Assembly: GCA_025928435.1 (NCBI GenBank)
Contig: JAICJM010000031.1
Coordinates: forward strand, 1-28,257
Direction: 5' to 3'
Origin: Thermoleophilia bacterium
Lineage (GTDB): Bacteria > Actinomycetota > Thermoleophilia > Gaiellales > JAICJC01
Length of the DNA: 28,257 nt
Position numbers and translations under genes: made by a program. The notes under the pieces are model-generated. The model had not been told where the DNA came from and searched no databases. It was given only the letters and a program-made list of their open reading frames with translations. Shown piece after piece: positions 7,686 through 15,198 of this stretch (position 1 is the stretch's first letter; each line of letters starts with the position of its first letter).

Positions 7686-8887
7686 GGCGGCGGCTGGGGC
7701 GGGCGTTCTACGTGGCGGCGGCGCTGGACGGGATGATGTTCGGCGTCCTCGCGCTCAGCGTGCCCATGCACATCGAGGCGCTGGGCCGGCCGGCGTCCCT
7801 GGCCGGGGAGGTGCTCGCGACCGGCACCGTGACGGTGGCGGGGGGAGCGCTGGTCGCCGGGAGGGTCGGTCGGGTGGTCGGCGGCGGCCGCAACCTGCTG
7901 GCGGCCGCACTGGCGGTGTCGGGCCTGGGCGAAATCCTCCTCTTCCTCGCGTCGGCGGCCCCCGCGATGGCCGTCGGGTCGGGCCTCGTGGGCGGCGGCA
8001 TCGGCCTCTTCTGGGTCGCCAGCCAGACGCTGCTCGGCGAGGCCTCCGGCGAGCCGGGCAGCGAGCGCGCTTTTGCGACCCACTACGCGGCCTACACGTT
8101 CGGTGTCGCCGGCGGCTCGACCGGCGCGGGGCTCGTGATCGCGCTCCTGCGCGACGCCGGCGTCGGGGCGGTCACGGCGCCGCGCTACAGCTACGTGCTC
8201 GGCATCCTCGCCGCAGCCCTGGCCGTGGCCGTGTGGAGGCCGGCGCGGCGCGAGGCGATCGCCGAGGGCCCGCACGCGCGGCTCTCGAACGGCCTCTCCC
8301 CCCGCGGCGTCGCGATCCAGGTGCCCGACCTGCTGCTGGTCGCGGCGCTGGCCCTGCTCCTGCCGCTGGCCCCGATCGTGCTCGCCGGCCGGTTCCACCT
8401 CGCGCCCCTCGTCGTCGGGATGACCGTCGGCGGCATCCAGGCGGCCAAGATCGGCGGCGCGTTCGCGGGTCGCGTCCTGACCGAGTCCGGCGGCCACCGG
8501 CGAGCCGTCCTGCTGCTCCTGATCGCCGCGGCCGTGCTGAGCGCGCTGCTCGCCGCCGCGGTGCTGGTCGGCCAGGCCGGGATCTTCGTGACCGTCCTCG
8601 TCAGCACCGCGTTCGTCGCCACGGGGGCGTGGCCGCTGATCGTCGACTCCGCGCTCGCCCGCACGGAGCCGTCCCGCCGCCCGAGCGCCACCATCGCCTG
8701 GAATGTGTGCGAGTACGGCGTGATCGCCGCCGCCACGGTCAGCTCGGGCTGGATCCTCGCAGCGGCGGGCAGCCCGCAGGTGCTGTTCGTGCTCGCCGCT
8801 CTCCTGCTGGCCGCCGCCGCGTGGTGCGCGTCGGTCGTCCTGCGGTGGCCGGTGCACGTGCCGGAGGGCTCGTCGGCAGCCGGTTAG
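7682..8887 (+). CDS. MFS-type membrane transporter
   Basis: 401 aa, almost entirely hydrophobic, about 11-12 predicted membrane helices, the usual major-facilitator size. There are two roughly symmetrical halves with a central basic/polar loop (WRPARREAIAEGPHARLSNG, about residues 184-203). Glycine-rich helix stretches such as SGLVGGGIGLFWVASQTLLGE and FGVAGGSTGAG occur in the first half. The start codon overlaps the IclR stop, so both proteins are made from one mRNA and the regulator probably controls its expression. Transport direction and substrate cannot be told from sequence; efflux or uptake of the IclR ligand are both reasonable. Confidence 0.85.
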   Translation: MRRRLGRAFYVAAALDGMMFGVLALSVPMHIEALGRPASLAGEVLATGTVTVAGGALVAGRVGRVVGGGRNLLAAALAVSGLGEILLFLASAAPAMAVGSGLVGGGIGLFWVASQTLLGEASGEPGSERAFATHYAAYTFGVAGGSTGAGLVIALLRDAGVGAVTAPRYSYVLGILAAALAVAVWRPARREAIAEGPHARLSNGLSPRGVAIQVPDLLLVAALALLLPLAPIVLAGRFHLAPLVVGMTVGGIQAAKIGGAFAGRVLTESGGHRRAVLLLLIAAAVLSALLAAAVLVGQAGIFVTVLVSTAFVATGAWPLIVDSALARTEPSRRPSATIAWNVCEYGVIAAATVSSGWILAAAGSPQVLFVLAALLLAAAAWCASVVLRWPVHVPEGSSAAG

Positions 8888-8890
8888 AGT
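8885..8890 (+). promoter_or_regulatory. -10 hexamer TAGAGT of the SAM hydrolase gene, probably leaderless
   Basis: TAGAGT overlaps the MFS stop codon (TAG) and ends seven bases before the ATG at 8898. No good -35 box is visible. It fits the TAnnnT-N6-8-start pattern seen elsewhere in the window. Confidence 0.4.
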
Positions 8891-8897
8891 GCGGCGC

Positions 8898-9740
8898 ATG
8901 CCGGCGCCGGACGCCCCACCCTTCGTCACGTTCCTGTCCGACTTCGGCACCGCGGACGACTTCGCCGGCATCTGCCACGGCGTCATCAACCTGATCTGCC
9001 CGCGGGCCCAGGTGATCCACGTGACCCACGGCATCATGCCGCAGGCGATCGGGCAGGGGGCGCGCGTGCTCGCGGGCGCGATGCCCTACCTCCCGGTCGG
9101 CGTCCACCTGGCCGTCGTCGACCCGGGCGTCGGATCGGAGCGGCGCGCGATCGCCCTGCGGACGGCCGACGGGCGCCACTTCGTCGGACCCGACAACGGC
9201 CTGCTGATCCCCGCGGCCGACGCGTGCGGCGGCGTGGTCGAGGCGGTCTCGATCACGAACCCGCAGATTATGCTGCAGCCGGTCTCGCGCACGTTCCACG
9301 GCCGCGACGTCTTCTCGCCGGCCGCGGCCCGGCTCGCCGGCGGCATGCCGCTGTCGGAGCTGGGGCCGCCGATCGACCCCGCCGACCTCGTCCGCCGCGA
9401 GACGCCCGATCACCGCATCGAGGGGTCGACCGTCCACGCGCCGGTGCAGTACATCGACCGCTACGGGAACATCCAGCTGGCCGTGTCGGCGGGCGAGCTC
9501 GACGGGCTCTTCCAGCTCGGGCGGATGGCCGAGATCGACACGGGGGACGACCGCTACTACGCCCGCTGCTCCGACACGTTCACCGACGTCGGGCCCGGCG
9601 AGTTCGTGCTCTACGAAGACTCCTCGGGGCTGCTGTCGTTCGCCCTGAATCGCGGCAACGCCGCCGAGCTGACCGCCGCGGAAGTCGGCGACCGGATCTC
9701 GATCGACCTCGCGCCGGCGCTGTCAGGAGATTCCACTTGA
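8898..9740 (+). CDS. S-adenosyl-L-methionine hydrolase (adenosine-forming), DUF62 family
   Basis: 280 aa from ATG 8898; a GTG at 8889 is in frame but lies in the putative -10 region. DUF62 enzymes (SAM hydroxide adenosyltransferases, related to fluorinase and chlorinase) cleave SAM to adenosine and L-methionine with water. Family motifs: FVTFLSDFGTADDF (9-22), AVVDPGVGSERRAIAL (72-87), HFVGPDNGLL (94-103), then TFHGRDVFSPAAARLAGG and the late IDRYGNIQL. No halogenase-type insertion is apparent, so hydrolysis is the likely reaction. It follows the MFS gene by 10 bases but appears to have its own promoter, and it is followed by a long hairpin. Confidence 0.9.
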   Translation: MPAPDAPPFVTFLSDFGTADDFAGICHGVINLICPRAQVIHVTHGIMPQAIGQGARVLAGAMPYLPVGVHLAVVDPGVGSERRAIALRTADGRHFVGPDNGLLIPAADACGGVVEAVSITNPQIMLQPVSRTFHGRDVFSPAAARLAGGMPLSELGPPIDPADLVRRETPDHRIEGSTVHAPVQYIDRYGNIQLAVSAGELDGLFQLGRMAEIDTGDDRYYARCSDTFTDVGPGEFVLYEDSSGLLSFALNRGNAAELTAAEVGDRISIDLAPALSGDST

Positions 9741-9775
9741 CCACGGGCCGAAAACGTGGTCTGATGCAGGTGATC

Positions 9776-9820
9776 GCAACGGCCTTCGCGGAGCGGTAGC
9801 ACCGTCCCGGAGGCCGTTGC
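9776..9820 (+). terminator. Hairpin downstream of the SAM hydrolase gene
   Basis: GCAACGGCCT (9776-9785) pairs with AGGCCGTTGC (9811-9820). The stem extends inward to 13 bp with one G-U pair, and the loop carries a nested CGGT-AGC-ACCG hairpin (9794-9804). It is followed by ACTTTCAC. A smaller stem (GACCACG 9739-9745 with CGTGGTC 9755-9761) overlaps the preceding stop codon. Probably a terminator isolating the tRNA gene. Confidence 0.6.
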
Positions 9821-9848
9821 ACTTTCACGGGTGCGGACGCCCGGGCGA

Positions 9849-9854
9849 TACACT
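9849..9854 (+). promoter_or_regulatory. Candidate -10 hexamer for tRNA-Phe
   Basis: TACACT ends 11 bases before the first base of the tRNA. The best -35-like element (TTTCAC, 9823-9828) is spaced 20 bases away, longer than ideal. Confidence 0.35.
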
Positions 9855-9865
9855 GTCCGCCGCCC

Positions 9866-9938
9866 GGCGAGGTAGCTCAGTTGGTAGAGCACACGACTGA
9901 AAATCGTGGTGTCGCCAGTTCGATCCTGGCCCTCGCCA
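9866..9938 (+). tRNA. tRNA-Phe (anticodon GAA)
   Basis: 73-base cloverleaf. Acceptor stem GGCGAGG/CCTCGCC with discriminator A at 9938; D-arm GCTC-AGTTGGTA-GAGC; anticodon arm CACGA-CTGAAAA-TCGTG, with GAA at loop positions 34-36; T-arm GCCAG-TTCGATC-CTGGC. The CCA end is not encoded. All stems pair fully. Confidence 0.97.
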
Positions 9939-10409
9939 TCGCTCGATCCTCGCGCTGATCGCCCACAGCTGTCGTCGCACGGACGGATCTGCGCGGAGTC
10001 GTTGCTCGCCACCGATCGAGCCGGGAGGCGATCGGCTACGAGGCGCAGCGCTCCTGGCGCGACCACATCCCGGCAGCCTGAGGCCCGCGACGGCGGTGTC
10101 GAACACGCGGGAGAAGCCTTACCGCCACGCTACCCCGAGCTGCGGCAGGCATACGAGAACGTCGAAGCCGCGTTGGAGGCCAGCGTCGACGACCTGTGTG
10201 CGGACGATCCGGTCGATGCCGAGGCGCTGGCCGGCGCGATCGAGGCGACAGCTCACGGATATGCGGCGCTCCTCACGGACGGGCCGGGGGCTCCCGCACC
10301 GGCGGAGATCGATCGTGCCGCAGCCCAGGCTGCAAACGCGACCCGAGCGCTCATCCACGGCCGAACGGCGCTCCGGCGACGGATTGACCGGGCTCCTCTG
10401 GAGTCGGCG
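9939..10409. other. 471-base stretch without a convincing intact gene
   Basis: Between tRNA-Phe and the end of the leftward Tad operon. From about 10118 to 10390 one plus-strand frame reads like a helical acidic protein (YPELRQAYENVEAALE, VDAEALAGAIEATAHGYAALL). It has no ATG/GTG/TTG start at a sensible position, no stop before it runs into the antisense of the methyltransferase gene, and a third-position GC of only about three quarters, clearly lower than the neighbours. It may be a decayed or imported gene fragment lodged beside the tRNA. No terminator with a T-tract is evident. Confidence 0.35.
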
Positions 10410-11099
10410 TCAGCCGGCCTCGACGCCGGCCGCGCCCGCGGACGGGCGTGGGAGGCGCAGCCGCGGGATGAGCATCGGCGTGGTGGCGGCGTACTCGGCG
10501 TAGGCGGGGAACGCCGCCGCGAGCGTGCGCTCCTCCAGGCGGGCGCGGCCGGTCTGGGCCAGGACGAGCGCCGCCAGAGCCAGCACGTTGCGCGCGTTCG
10601 GGCTCGCGATCAGGACGCCGGCGACGGCGCCCAGCTCGCCCAGGTAGATCGGGTGTCGCACGACCCGGTAGGGGCCGCGGGTGACGACGCCGCGGGCGTC
10701 GGGCAGCACGCCGAAGCACCGCCCCAGTCGGCCGAGGGCACCGAACGCGAGCGCCAGCGACGCCAGTGACACCGCGCCGGAGGCCGCCGTCTGCGCCCAG
10801 CCCGCGTGCGCGGCGCCTGACGGATCCACGACCACTGCCGCCGCCGAGGCGAGGGCGACCAGGGCGCCGCCGCGCAGCCACGGCCCGCGCCTCGCCGGCG
10901 TCTTCCGAAAGACCGTGACGATCGTGAACCCCCACCACAGTCCGGCATTCAGAACCAGCGCGGAGGCCCGCAGGATCCCGTGAGCGTCGTGGCTCTCACC
11001 GGCTGCGCCGATCGCCGCGGCCGAGACGGCGGTCGCGGCCAGGGCGACCGCGGCCGCCGGCACCGCGCGGGCGACGACCCGTCCGATCGCCGCACGCAT
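10410..11099 (-). CDS. Isoprenylcysteine carboxyl methyltransferase-like integral membrane protein
   Basis: 229 aa with about five hydrophobic helices. The C-terminal half carries the ICMT/PEMT-like signature: GPYRVVRHPIYLGELGAV (about 142-159), with the conserved RHP-x-Y for SAM binding, then LEERTLAAAFPAYAEYAATTPMLIP (about 188-212), with the double glutamate and the Y-x-x-Y-x-x-x-x-P tail. Known relatives methylate carboxyl groups or other lipophilic substrates with SAM; bacterial substrates are mostly unknown. ATG 11099 overlaps the TadC stop by one base (TGATG), and a GTG one codon earlier is also possible. It is thus the last, translationally coupled gene of the Tad operon, which suggests (inference) a role in modifying a pilus or envelope component. 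Confidence 0.82.
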   Translation of the reverse strand: MRAAIGRVVARAVPAAAVALAATAVSAAAIGAAGESHDAHGILRASALVLNAGLWWGFTIVTVFRKTPARRGPWLRGGALVALASAAAVVVDPSGAAHAGWAQTAASGAVSLASLALAFGALGRLGRCFGVLPDARGVVTRGPYRVVRHPIYLGELGAVAGVLIASPNARNVLALAALVLAQTGRARLEERTLAAAFPAYAEYAATTPMLIPRLRLPRPSAGAAGVEAG

Positions 11100-12013
11100 C
11101 ACGCGCCGAGTACCTTCAGGAGGTTCAGCAGGCCCGGGCCGGCGGCGATGAGCAGGATGCCCGGAAAGAAGCAGGTCGCCAGCGGGAAGATCATCTTGAT
11201 CGGCGCCTTCTGGGCCAGCTCCTCGGCCGTCAGCCGTTTGCGCGCGCGCGCGTCGACCGCGAGCGCCTTCAGCGTCTGACCGATCGAGACGCCCATCGAC
11301 TCGCTCTGCGACATCGACCGGGTGAACGAGCGCACGGTGGGAGTGGGCGCGCGCTCGGCCAGCCGCCGCAGCGCCTCCGGGCGGCTCTGTCCGACCCGGA
11401 TCTCGTTCAGCATCAGGCGCACCTGCTCGGCGAGCGGGCCGTCGAGGCGCTCGGCCGTCACCTTCAGCGCCTGGTCGAGGCCGAGGCCCGACTGCACCGT
11501 GATCGCGAGCAGGTCGATCATGTCCGCGCACTCCCGCTCGGTCCGGTCGAGCCGGCGCCGGATCCGGCCGGACAGGAAGCTGTCGGGGAGCAGGAACCCG
11601 AGTCCCGGGCCGCCGACGATCATCAGCACCTCAAGGCCCATGTTGGGCGCGTTGTGCGAGTACATGATCCCGATCGCGCCGATCAGGATCGCGCTCAGGA
11701 CCCGGATCGCAAGGAAGCGCGACGGCCGCGTCCCGTACAGCCCCGCCTGCAGGAGCCGCAGCTGCAAGTCCTTCTCGTAGTCGGACGGGCTCAGGCGGCG
11801 CGCGAGCCGGGCCATCACGCGCTCGAGCCGCAGGTTCTCCCGGGCGCGCTTCGCCTGGCGCGCGGTCGTCACCGGCGCCGTCGCGCCGTAGCCGTACGCG
11901 CTGACATCGGCCACGGCCCTGGTCGTCGCCCGGCGGCCGAGCCGGATGCCGTACGCCGCCGCGAGAACCGAGCCGGCCACCATCGCGGAGATGAGGAGTG
12001 GGAAGGCGGTCAC
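11099..12013 (-). CDS. tadC: Tad pilus inner-membrane platform protein TadC (type II secretion F family)
   Basis: 304 aa from GTG 12013, one base after the stop of the VWA-TadB gene; a longer in-frame reading is a shadow of that gene. Layout: N-terminal membrane helix (about 4-22), cytoplasmic region with LARRLSPSDYEKDLQLRLLQAGLYG, two central helices (about 100-145), then the T2SF domain with ECADMIDLLAITVQSGLGLDQALKVTAERLDGPLAEQVRLMLNEIRVGQSRPEALRRLAER, and a C-terminal helix ending LLIAAGPGLLNLLKVLGA. TadC works with TadB as the platform that the TadA ATPase drives during Flp pilus assembly. Confidence 0.9.
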   Translation of the reverse strand: MTAFPLLISAMVAGSVLAAAYGIRLGRRATTRAVADVSAYGYGATAPVTTARQAKRARENLRLERVMARLARRLSPSDYEKDLQLRLLQAGLYGTRPSRFLAIRVLSAILIGAIGIMYSHNAPNMGLEVLMIVGGPGLGFLLPDSFLSGRIRRRLDRTERECADMIDLLAITVQSGLGLDQALKVTAERLDGPLAEQVRLMLNEIRVGQSRPEALRRLAERAPTPTVRSFTRSMSQSESMGVSIGQTLKALAVDARARKRLTAEELAQKAPIKMIFPLATCFFPGILLIAAGPGLLNLLKVLGA

Positions 12014-12014
12014 G

Positions 12015-13871
12015 TCATACCTCGATTTCGACGATCTTCTTGATCCACACGGAGCCGACGGCGATGAGGCAGGTCGCACCGACCATGAGGCCGACGCCGA
12101 CCTTGCTGCCGACGAATACGCTGATGTAGGCCGGCGACATGATGCTCAGGATGCCGCCGAGCGCGAAGGGCGCGATGGTCAGCACCCACCGCGTCATCCG
12201 CCCCTGGGCGGTGAGGGCGTGCACCTGGGCGCTCAGCCGGTAGCGCTGGCGAACGGTTTCGGCCACGATGTCGAACATCTCGGCCATGTTGCCGCCAACC
12301 TGGTGCTGGACGCGGGCGACGAGCGAGATCCACTGCAGCTCGCGGCTGCCGATGCGATGGGTCATGGCGTCGATCGCGTCCTCGACCGGGATGCCGAGCT
12401 GCGTCTGGCGGACGAGCTCGTGCCATTCCCGGGCGGTCTTGTCGTCGGCTTCCTGGGCGACGTGGTCGACCGCCTGGAGCAGCGAGTGGCCGGCGCGCAG
12501 CGACGAGGCCAGGACGGTCAGAGCATCCGGGAGCGTCGAGTCGAAGTGCCGGTACCAGGCCGACGCACGGTTCGTGACGTAGACCCAGGCGCCGACTGCC
12601 CCGATGACGGGTCCGGCCGCGAGCACGATCGGCAGGCCCGCGGTCAGCGCGGCGGCGCCCGCTCCCGCGGTGCCGACGGCCATGCCGATCAGGAGCACAC
12701 GGACAGGGCCGGATCCGATCTCGCCGCGCTCGACATCCGCGGCAAACCGGGCCCACACGTTGCGCGCGCCGGGACGGGGTGCGTTGCGGCGGGGCCGCGC
12801 GGGCATCATGGCGAGCAGGTCGGGGGCCTGCGCGGGGGTGCCGCCGAGCCCGTAGCCGCGCAAGCGGCGGATCGGGTTGCGGCGCTTGGGTCGCAGGAGC
12901 AGGTAGCCGACGAGGAGCACGATCACGCCGACCGCCGACGCGAGTGCGTTCAGCGCCTGGCGGGTCGCCCACCAGCTCGTGAGCGGCGCTGCGGAGACCC
13001 CCGGCATGGGCGGGATTGTGTAGCGCTCGGTGGTGACGAGGCCGCCGGCGGAGACCGTGACGGTCACGGTGCGCCCGGTGCCCCGCATCTGGGAGGTGTA
13101 GCTGAGCAGGTACTGGTGGCCGAGCTCGGTGGCGAGACCCGCGTAGACGGCATGCAGCCGCCTGAAGGAGCGCACCTGGATGAACCGGCCGCCCGTCTGC
13201 GCGACGAGCCGCTCCAGGTTCGTCCGGTTCGTCTGAGCCCCGGGCAGCCCGACCACGAACACCCGCGCATGCACGCTGCGGGCGGCTCGGGCGGCCGCCG
13301 TCACGGTCGCACCGCTGGACGTGTCGCTGCCGTCGGTGAGGAGGACGAGCACCCGCGAGGCGCCGCGGCGCTCCCCGATGCTCTGGCTGGCCATCCCGAC
13401 CGCGTCCCAGATCGCCGTGCCCGCCGAGGGCTCGATCGATGCGAGGGACGCGTCCAGGATGGCCGCCGAGGGCGACCACGTGTGGATCAGGTAGGGCCTG
13501 CGGGCAAAGCCGAAGATCGCGGCCTCGGAACGGGCCGGCTTCTCGTCGATGAGCGTCCTGGCGGCGTCCACCGCGGCGCGCAGCGCCCGCCCGCGCATGC
13601 TGTCGCTCGTGTCGAGCATCACGGCCACGCTGACCGGGACGCCGTTGCGGTCGATCGGGGTGAGGTGCGGGATCACCGGCACCCCGTTCTCGCTCACGCG
13701 CAGCGCGTAGGGCGAGACGCCCGCAGGCAGGTCGAGCGTGAACTGCCGGTCGGGGAATCGCATCGCCGGCGTGAGCGCGAGGTGCAGCGATCGCGGGGCG
13801 GCGCTGGCCGTGGATACGGCGGCGGCCACGACCGCCAGCGCCGCGATGATGAGGGCGGCGAGGCGTCTCAT
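12015..13871 (-). CDS. VWA domain-TadB fusion protein (Tad pilus platform)
   Basis: 618 aa, about twice a normal TadB. ATG 13871 overlaps the TadA stop (ATGA). Residues 1-24 form a signal peptide (hydrophobic core, ASA-A site). A beta-rich segment (27-80) is followed by a von Willebrand A domain (about 81-250) with a complete MIDAS: DTSDS (Asp87, Ser89, Ser91), Thr152 in GTAIWD, Asp180 in LLTDGSDTS. A second beta segment (252-290) precedes a membrane helix (about 308-327). The cytoplasmic TadB part follows: further helices (about 385-425), the T2SF domain with DSTLPDALTVLASSLRAGHSLLQAVDHVAQE and VARVQHQVGGNMAEMFD, and two C-terminal helices. The VWA part should sit outside the membrane and may bind a metal-dependent ligand or a pilin. 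TadB function is well supported; the role of the VWA part is inference. Confidence 0.9.
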   Translation of the reverse strand: MRRLAALIIAALAVVAAAVSTASAAPRSLHLALTPAMRFPDRQFTLDLPAGVSPYALRVSENGVPVIPHLTPIDRNGVPVSVAVMLDTSDSMRGRALRAAVDAARTLIDEKPARSEAAIFGFARRPYLIHTWSPSAAILDASLASIEPSAGTAIWDAVGMASQSIGERRGASRVLVLLTDGSDTSSGATVTAAARAARSVHARVFVVGLPGAQTNRTNLERLVAQTGGRFIQVRSFRRLHAVYAGLATELGHQYLLSYTSQMRGTGRTVTVTVSAGGLVTTERYTIPPMPGVSAAPLTSWWATRQALNALASAVGVIVLLVGYLLLRPKRRNPIRRLRGYGLGGTPAQAPDLLAMMPARPRRNAPRPGARNVWARFAADVERGEIGSGPVRVLLIGMAVGTAGAGAAALTAGLPIVLAAGPVIGAVGAWVYVTNRASAWYRHFDSTLPDALTVLASSLRAGHSLLQAVDHVAQEADDKTAREWHELVRQTQLGIPVEDAIDAMTHRIGSRELQWISLVARVQHQVGGNMAEMFDIVAETVRQRYRLSAQVHALTAQGRMTRWVLTIAPFALGGILSIMSPAYISVFVGSKVGVGLMVGATCLIAVGSVWIKKIVEIEV

Positions 13872-15193
13872 CGGGGCGCGAAGAGATCGGCAGGGAGCGG
13901 GATGCCCCGGCGGTGGAAGTCGTCCTTGAACGTCGGATGCAGGCCGGTCGACTCGAGCGCGCCAGCGATGCTGCCGTTGGCGGTCGTGCCGTGGACGTTG
14001 AAGGTGAAGAGGTCCTGCAGGGTCACCTGGTCGCCCTCCATTCGCTGCACCTCGGTGATGCGGACGACCTTGCGCGAGCCGTCGTGCAGGCGCTCGGTGT
14101 GGACGATCAGGTTCAGGGCCGAGGCGACCTGCTCCCGGATCGCCCGTACCGGCAGGTCGAACCCGGCCATGAGCACCATCGTCTCGATGCGGGAGACCGC
14201 ATCGCGGGGCGAGTTGCAGTGCACCGTCGACAGCGAGCCGTCGTGGCCGGTGTTCATGGCCTGGAGCATGTCGAGCGCCTCGGGGCCGCGCACCTCGCCG
14301 ACCACGATCCGGTCGGGCCGCATACGCAGGGCGTTGCGGAGCAGGTCCCGGATGCTCACGAGGCCGCTGCCCTCGACGTTGGCCGGCCGCGACTCGAGCC
14401 GCAGCCAGTGGCGCTGGTCGAGCTTGAGCTCCGCCGCATCCTCGATCGTGACGATGCGCTCGTCGGTGGGGATGAAGCTGGAGAGGACATTCAGCAGGGT
14501 CGTCTTGCCGGAGCCGGTGCCGCCGGTGACGAGCACGTTCAGCCGTGCACGGACGCACAGGCCGAGGAACTCGCCCATCTCGTCCGAGATCGTCCCGAGG
14601 CCGACCAGGTCGCCCATCTCGAGCCGCCGCTGGGCGAATTTCCGGATCGTCATCGCCGGGCCGTTCAGCGACAGCGGCGGGATGATCGCGTTCACGCGCG
14701 AGCCGTCCGGCAGACGCGCGTCGACCATCGCCGACGACTCGTCCACGCGCCGGCCCACCTGGGCCACGATCTTGTCGAGGATGCGGCGCAGGTGCGCCTC
14801 GCTCGCGAACTGCACGTCCGTCGGGAAGATGCGGCCGCCGCGCTCGATGTAGATCTCGCGGTGGTTGTTGACCATGATCTCGGTCACCGTCTCGTCCTTC
14901 AGGAATCGCGAGATCGGGCCGTAGCCGACCACCTCGTCCGTGATCTGGCGCGCGAGCATGTCCCGGTCGGCCCGCGAGAGCGGGGTCTCGTCCTCGGCCA
15001 GCGCCTTTTCAACGAGCGCATGCAGCTGCTGGGCGATCACGGCCTCGTCGGCCTGGTTCGCGAGCAGCCCGGTGCCCAGCGTGTCGATCACCGACCGGTG
15101 GACGCGCTCGCGCACCTCGGCGAACTGGTCGACGGCCGGCGCCGCGCCGTTGCCGGCCGACGCCCCGTTGGCGAGGCGGTCTGTCAGCGACAT
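13868..15193 (-). CDS. tadA: Tad pilus assembly ATPase TadA/CpaF
   Basis: Hexameric secretion ATPase powering Flp pilus assembly; 441 aa from ATG 15193. That start is preferred over GTG 15202 because GGAAGGGG lies eight bases upstream of the ATG, while for the GTG it would be too close. Motifs (ATG numbering): the N-terminal domain segment VVGYGPISRFLKDETVTEIMVN (88-109), Walker A GGTGSGKTT (224-232), Asp box ERIVTIEDAAEL (245-256), Walker B RIVVGEVRG (295-303), His box GHDGSLSTVH (316-325). All catalytic elements are intact. It lies between CpaE and the VWA-TadB fusion, with tight coupling on both sides. Confidence 0.95.
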   Translation of the reverse strand: MSLTDRLANGASAGNGAAPAVDQFAEVRERVHRSVIDTLGTGLLANQADEAVIAQQLHALVEKALAEDETPLSRADRDMLARQITDEVVGYGPISRFLKDETVTEIMVNNHREIYIERGGRIFPTDVQFASEAHLRRILDKIVAQVGRRVDESSAMVDARLPDGSRVNAIIPPLSLNGPAMTIRKFAQRRLEMGDLVGLGTISDEMGEFLGLCVRARLNVLVTGGTGSGKTTLLNVLSSFIPTDERIVTIEDAAELKLDQRHWLRLESRPANVEGSGLVSIRDLLRNALRMRPDRIVVGEVRGPEALDMLQAMNTGHDGSLSTVHCNSPRDAVSRIETMVLMAGFDLPVRAIREQVASALNLIVHTERLHDGSRKVVRITEVQRMEGDQVTLQDLFTFNVHGTTANGSIAGALESTGLHPTFKDDFHRRGIPLPADLFAPR

Positions 15194-15198
15194 CGAGG

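Noticed and set aside
9920..9965. tRNA-Phe 3' end as a phage/island attachment site
   Set aside because: No convincing direct repeat of the tRNA end is found in the window; only a partial similarity a few bases downstream, and no integrase gene.
9906..10769. 287-codon plus-strand frame starting inside tRNA-Phe
   Set aside because: It starts in the tRNA and ends as antisense of the methyltransferase gene; only the middle part looks protein-like and it has no credible start or stop.
11946..14852. 968-codon open frame on the plus strand
   Set aside because: Antisense shadow of TadA and the VWA-TadB fusion; long stop-free antisense frames are expected at this GC content and its residues (Arg/Gly/Asp/His-rich) match no protein family.
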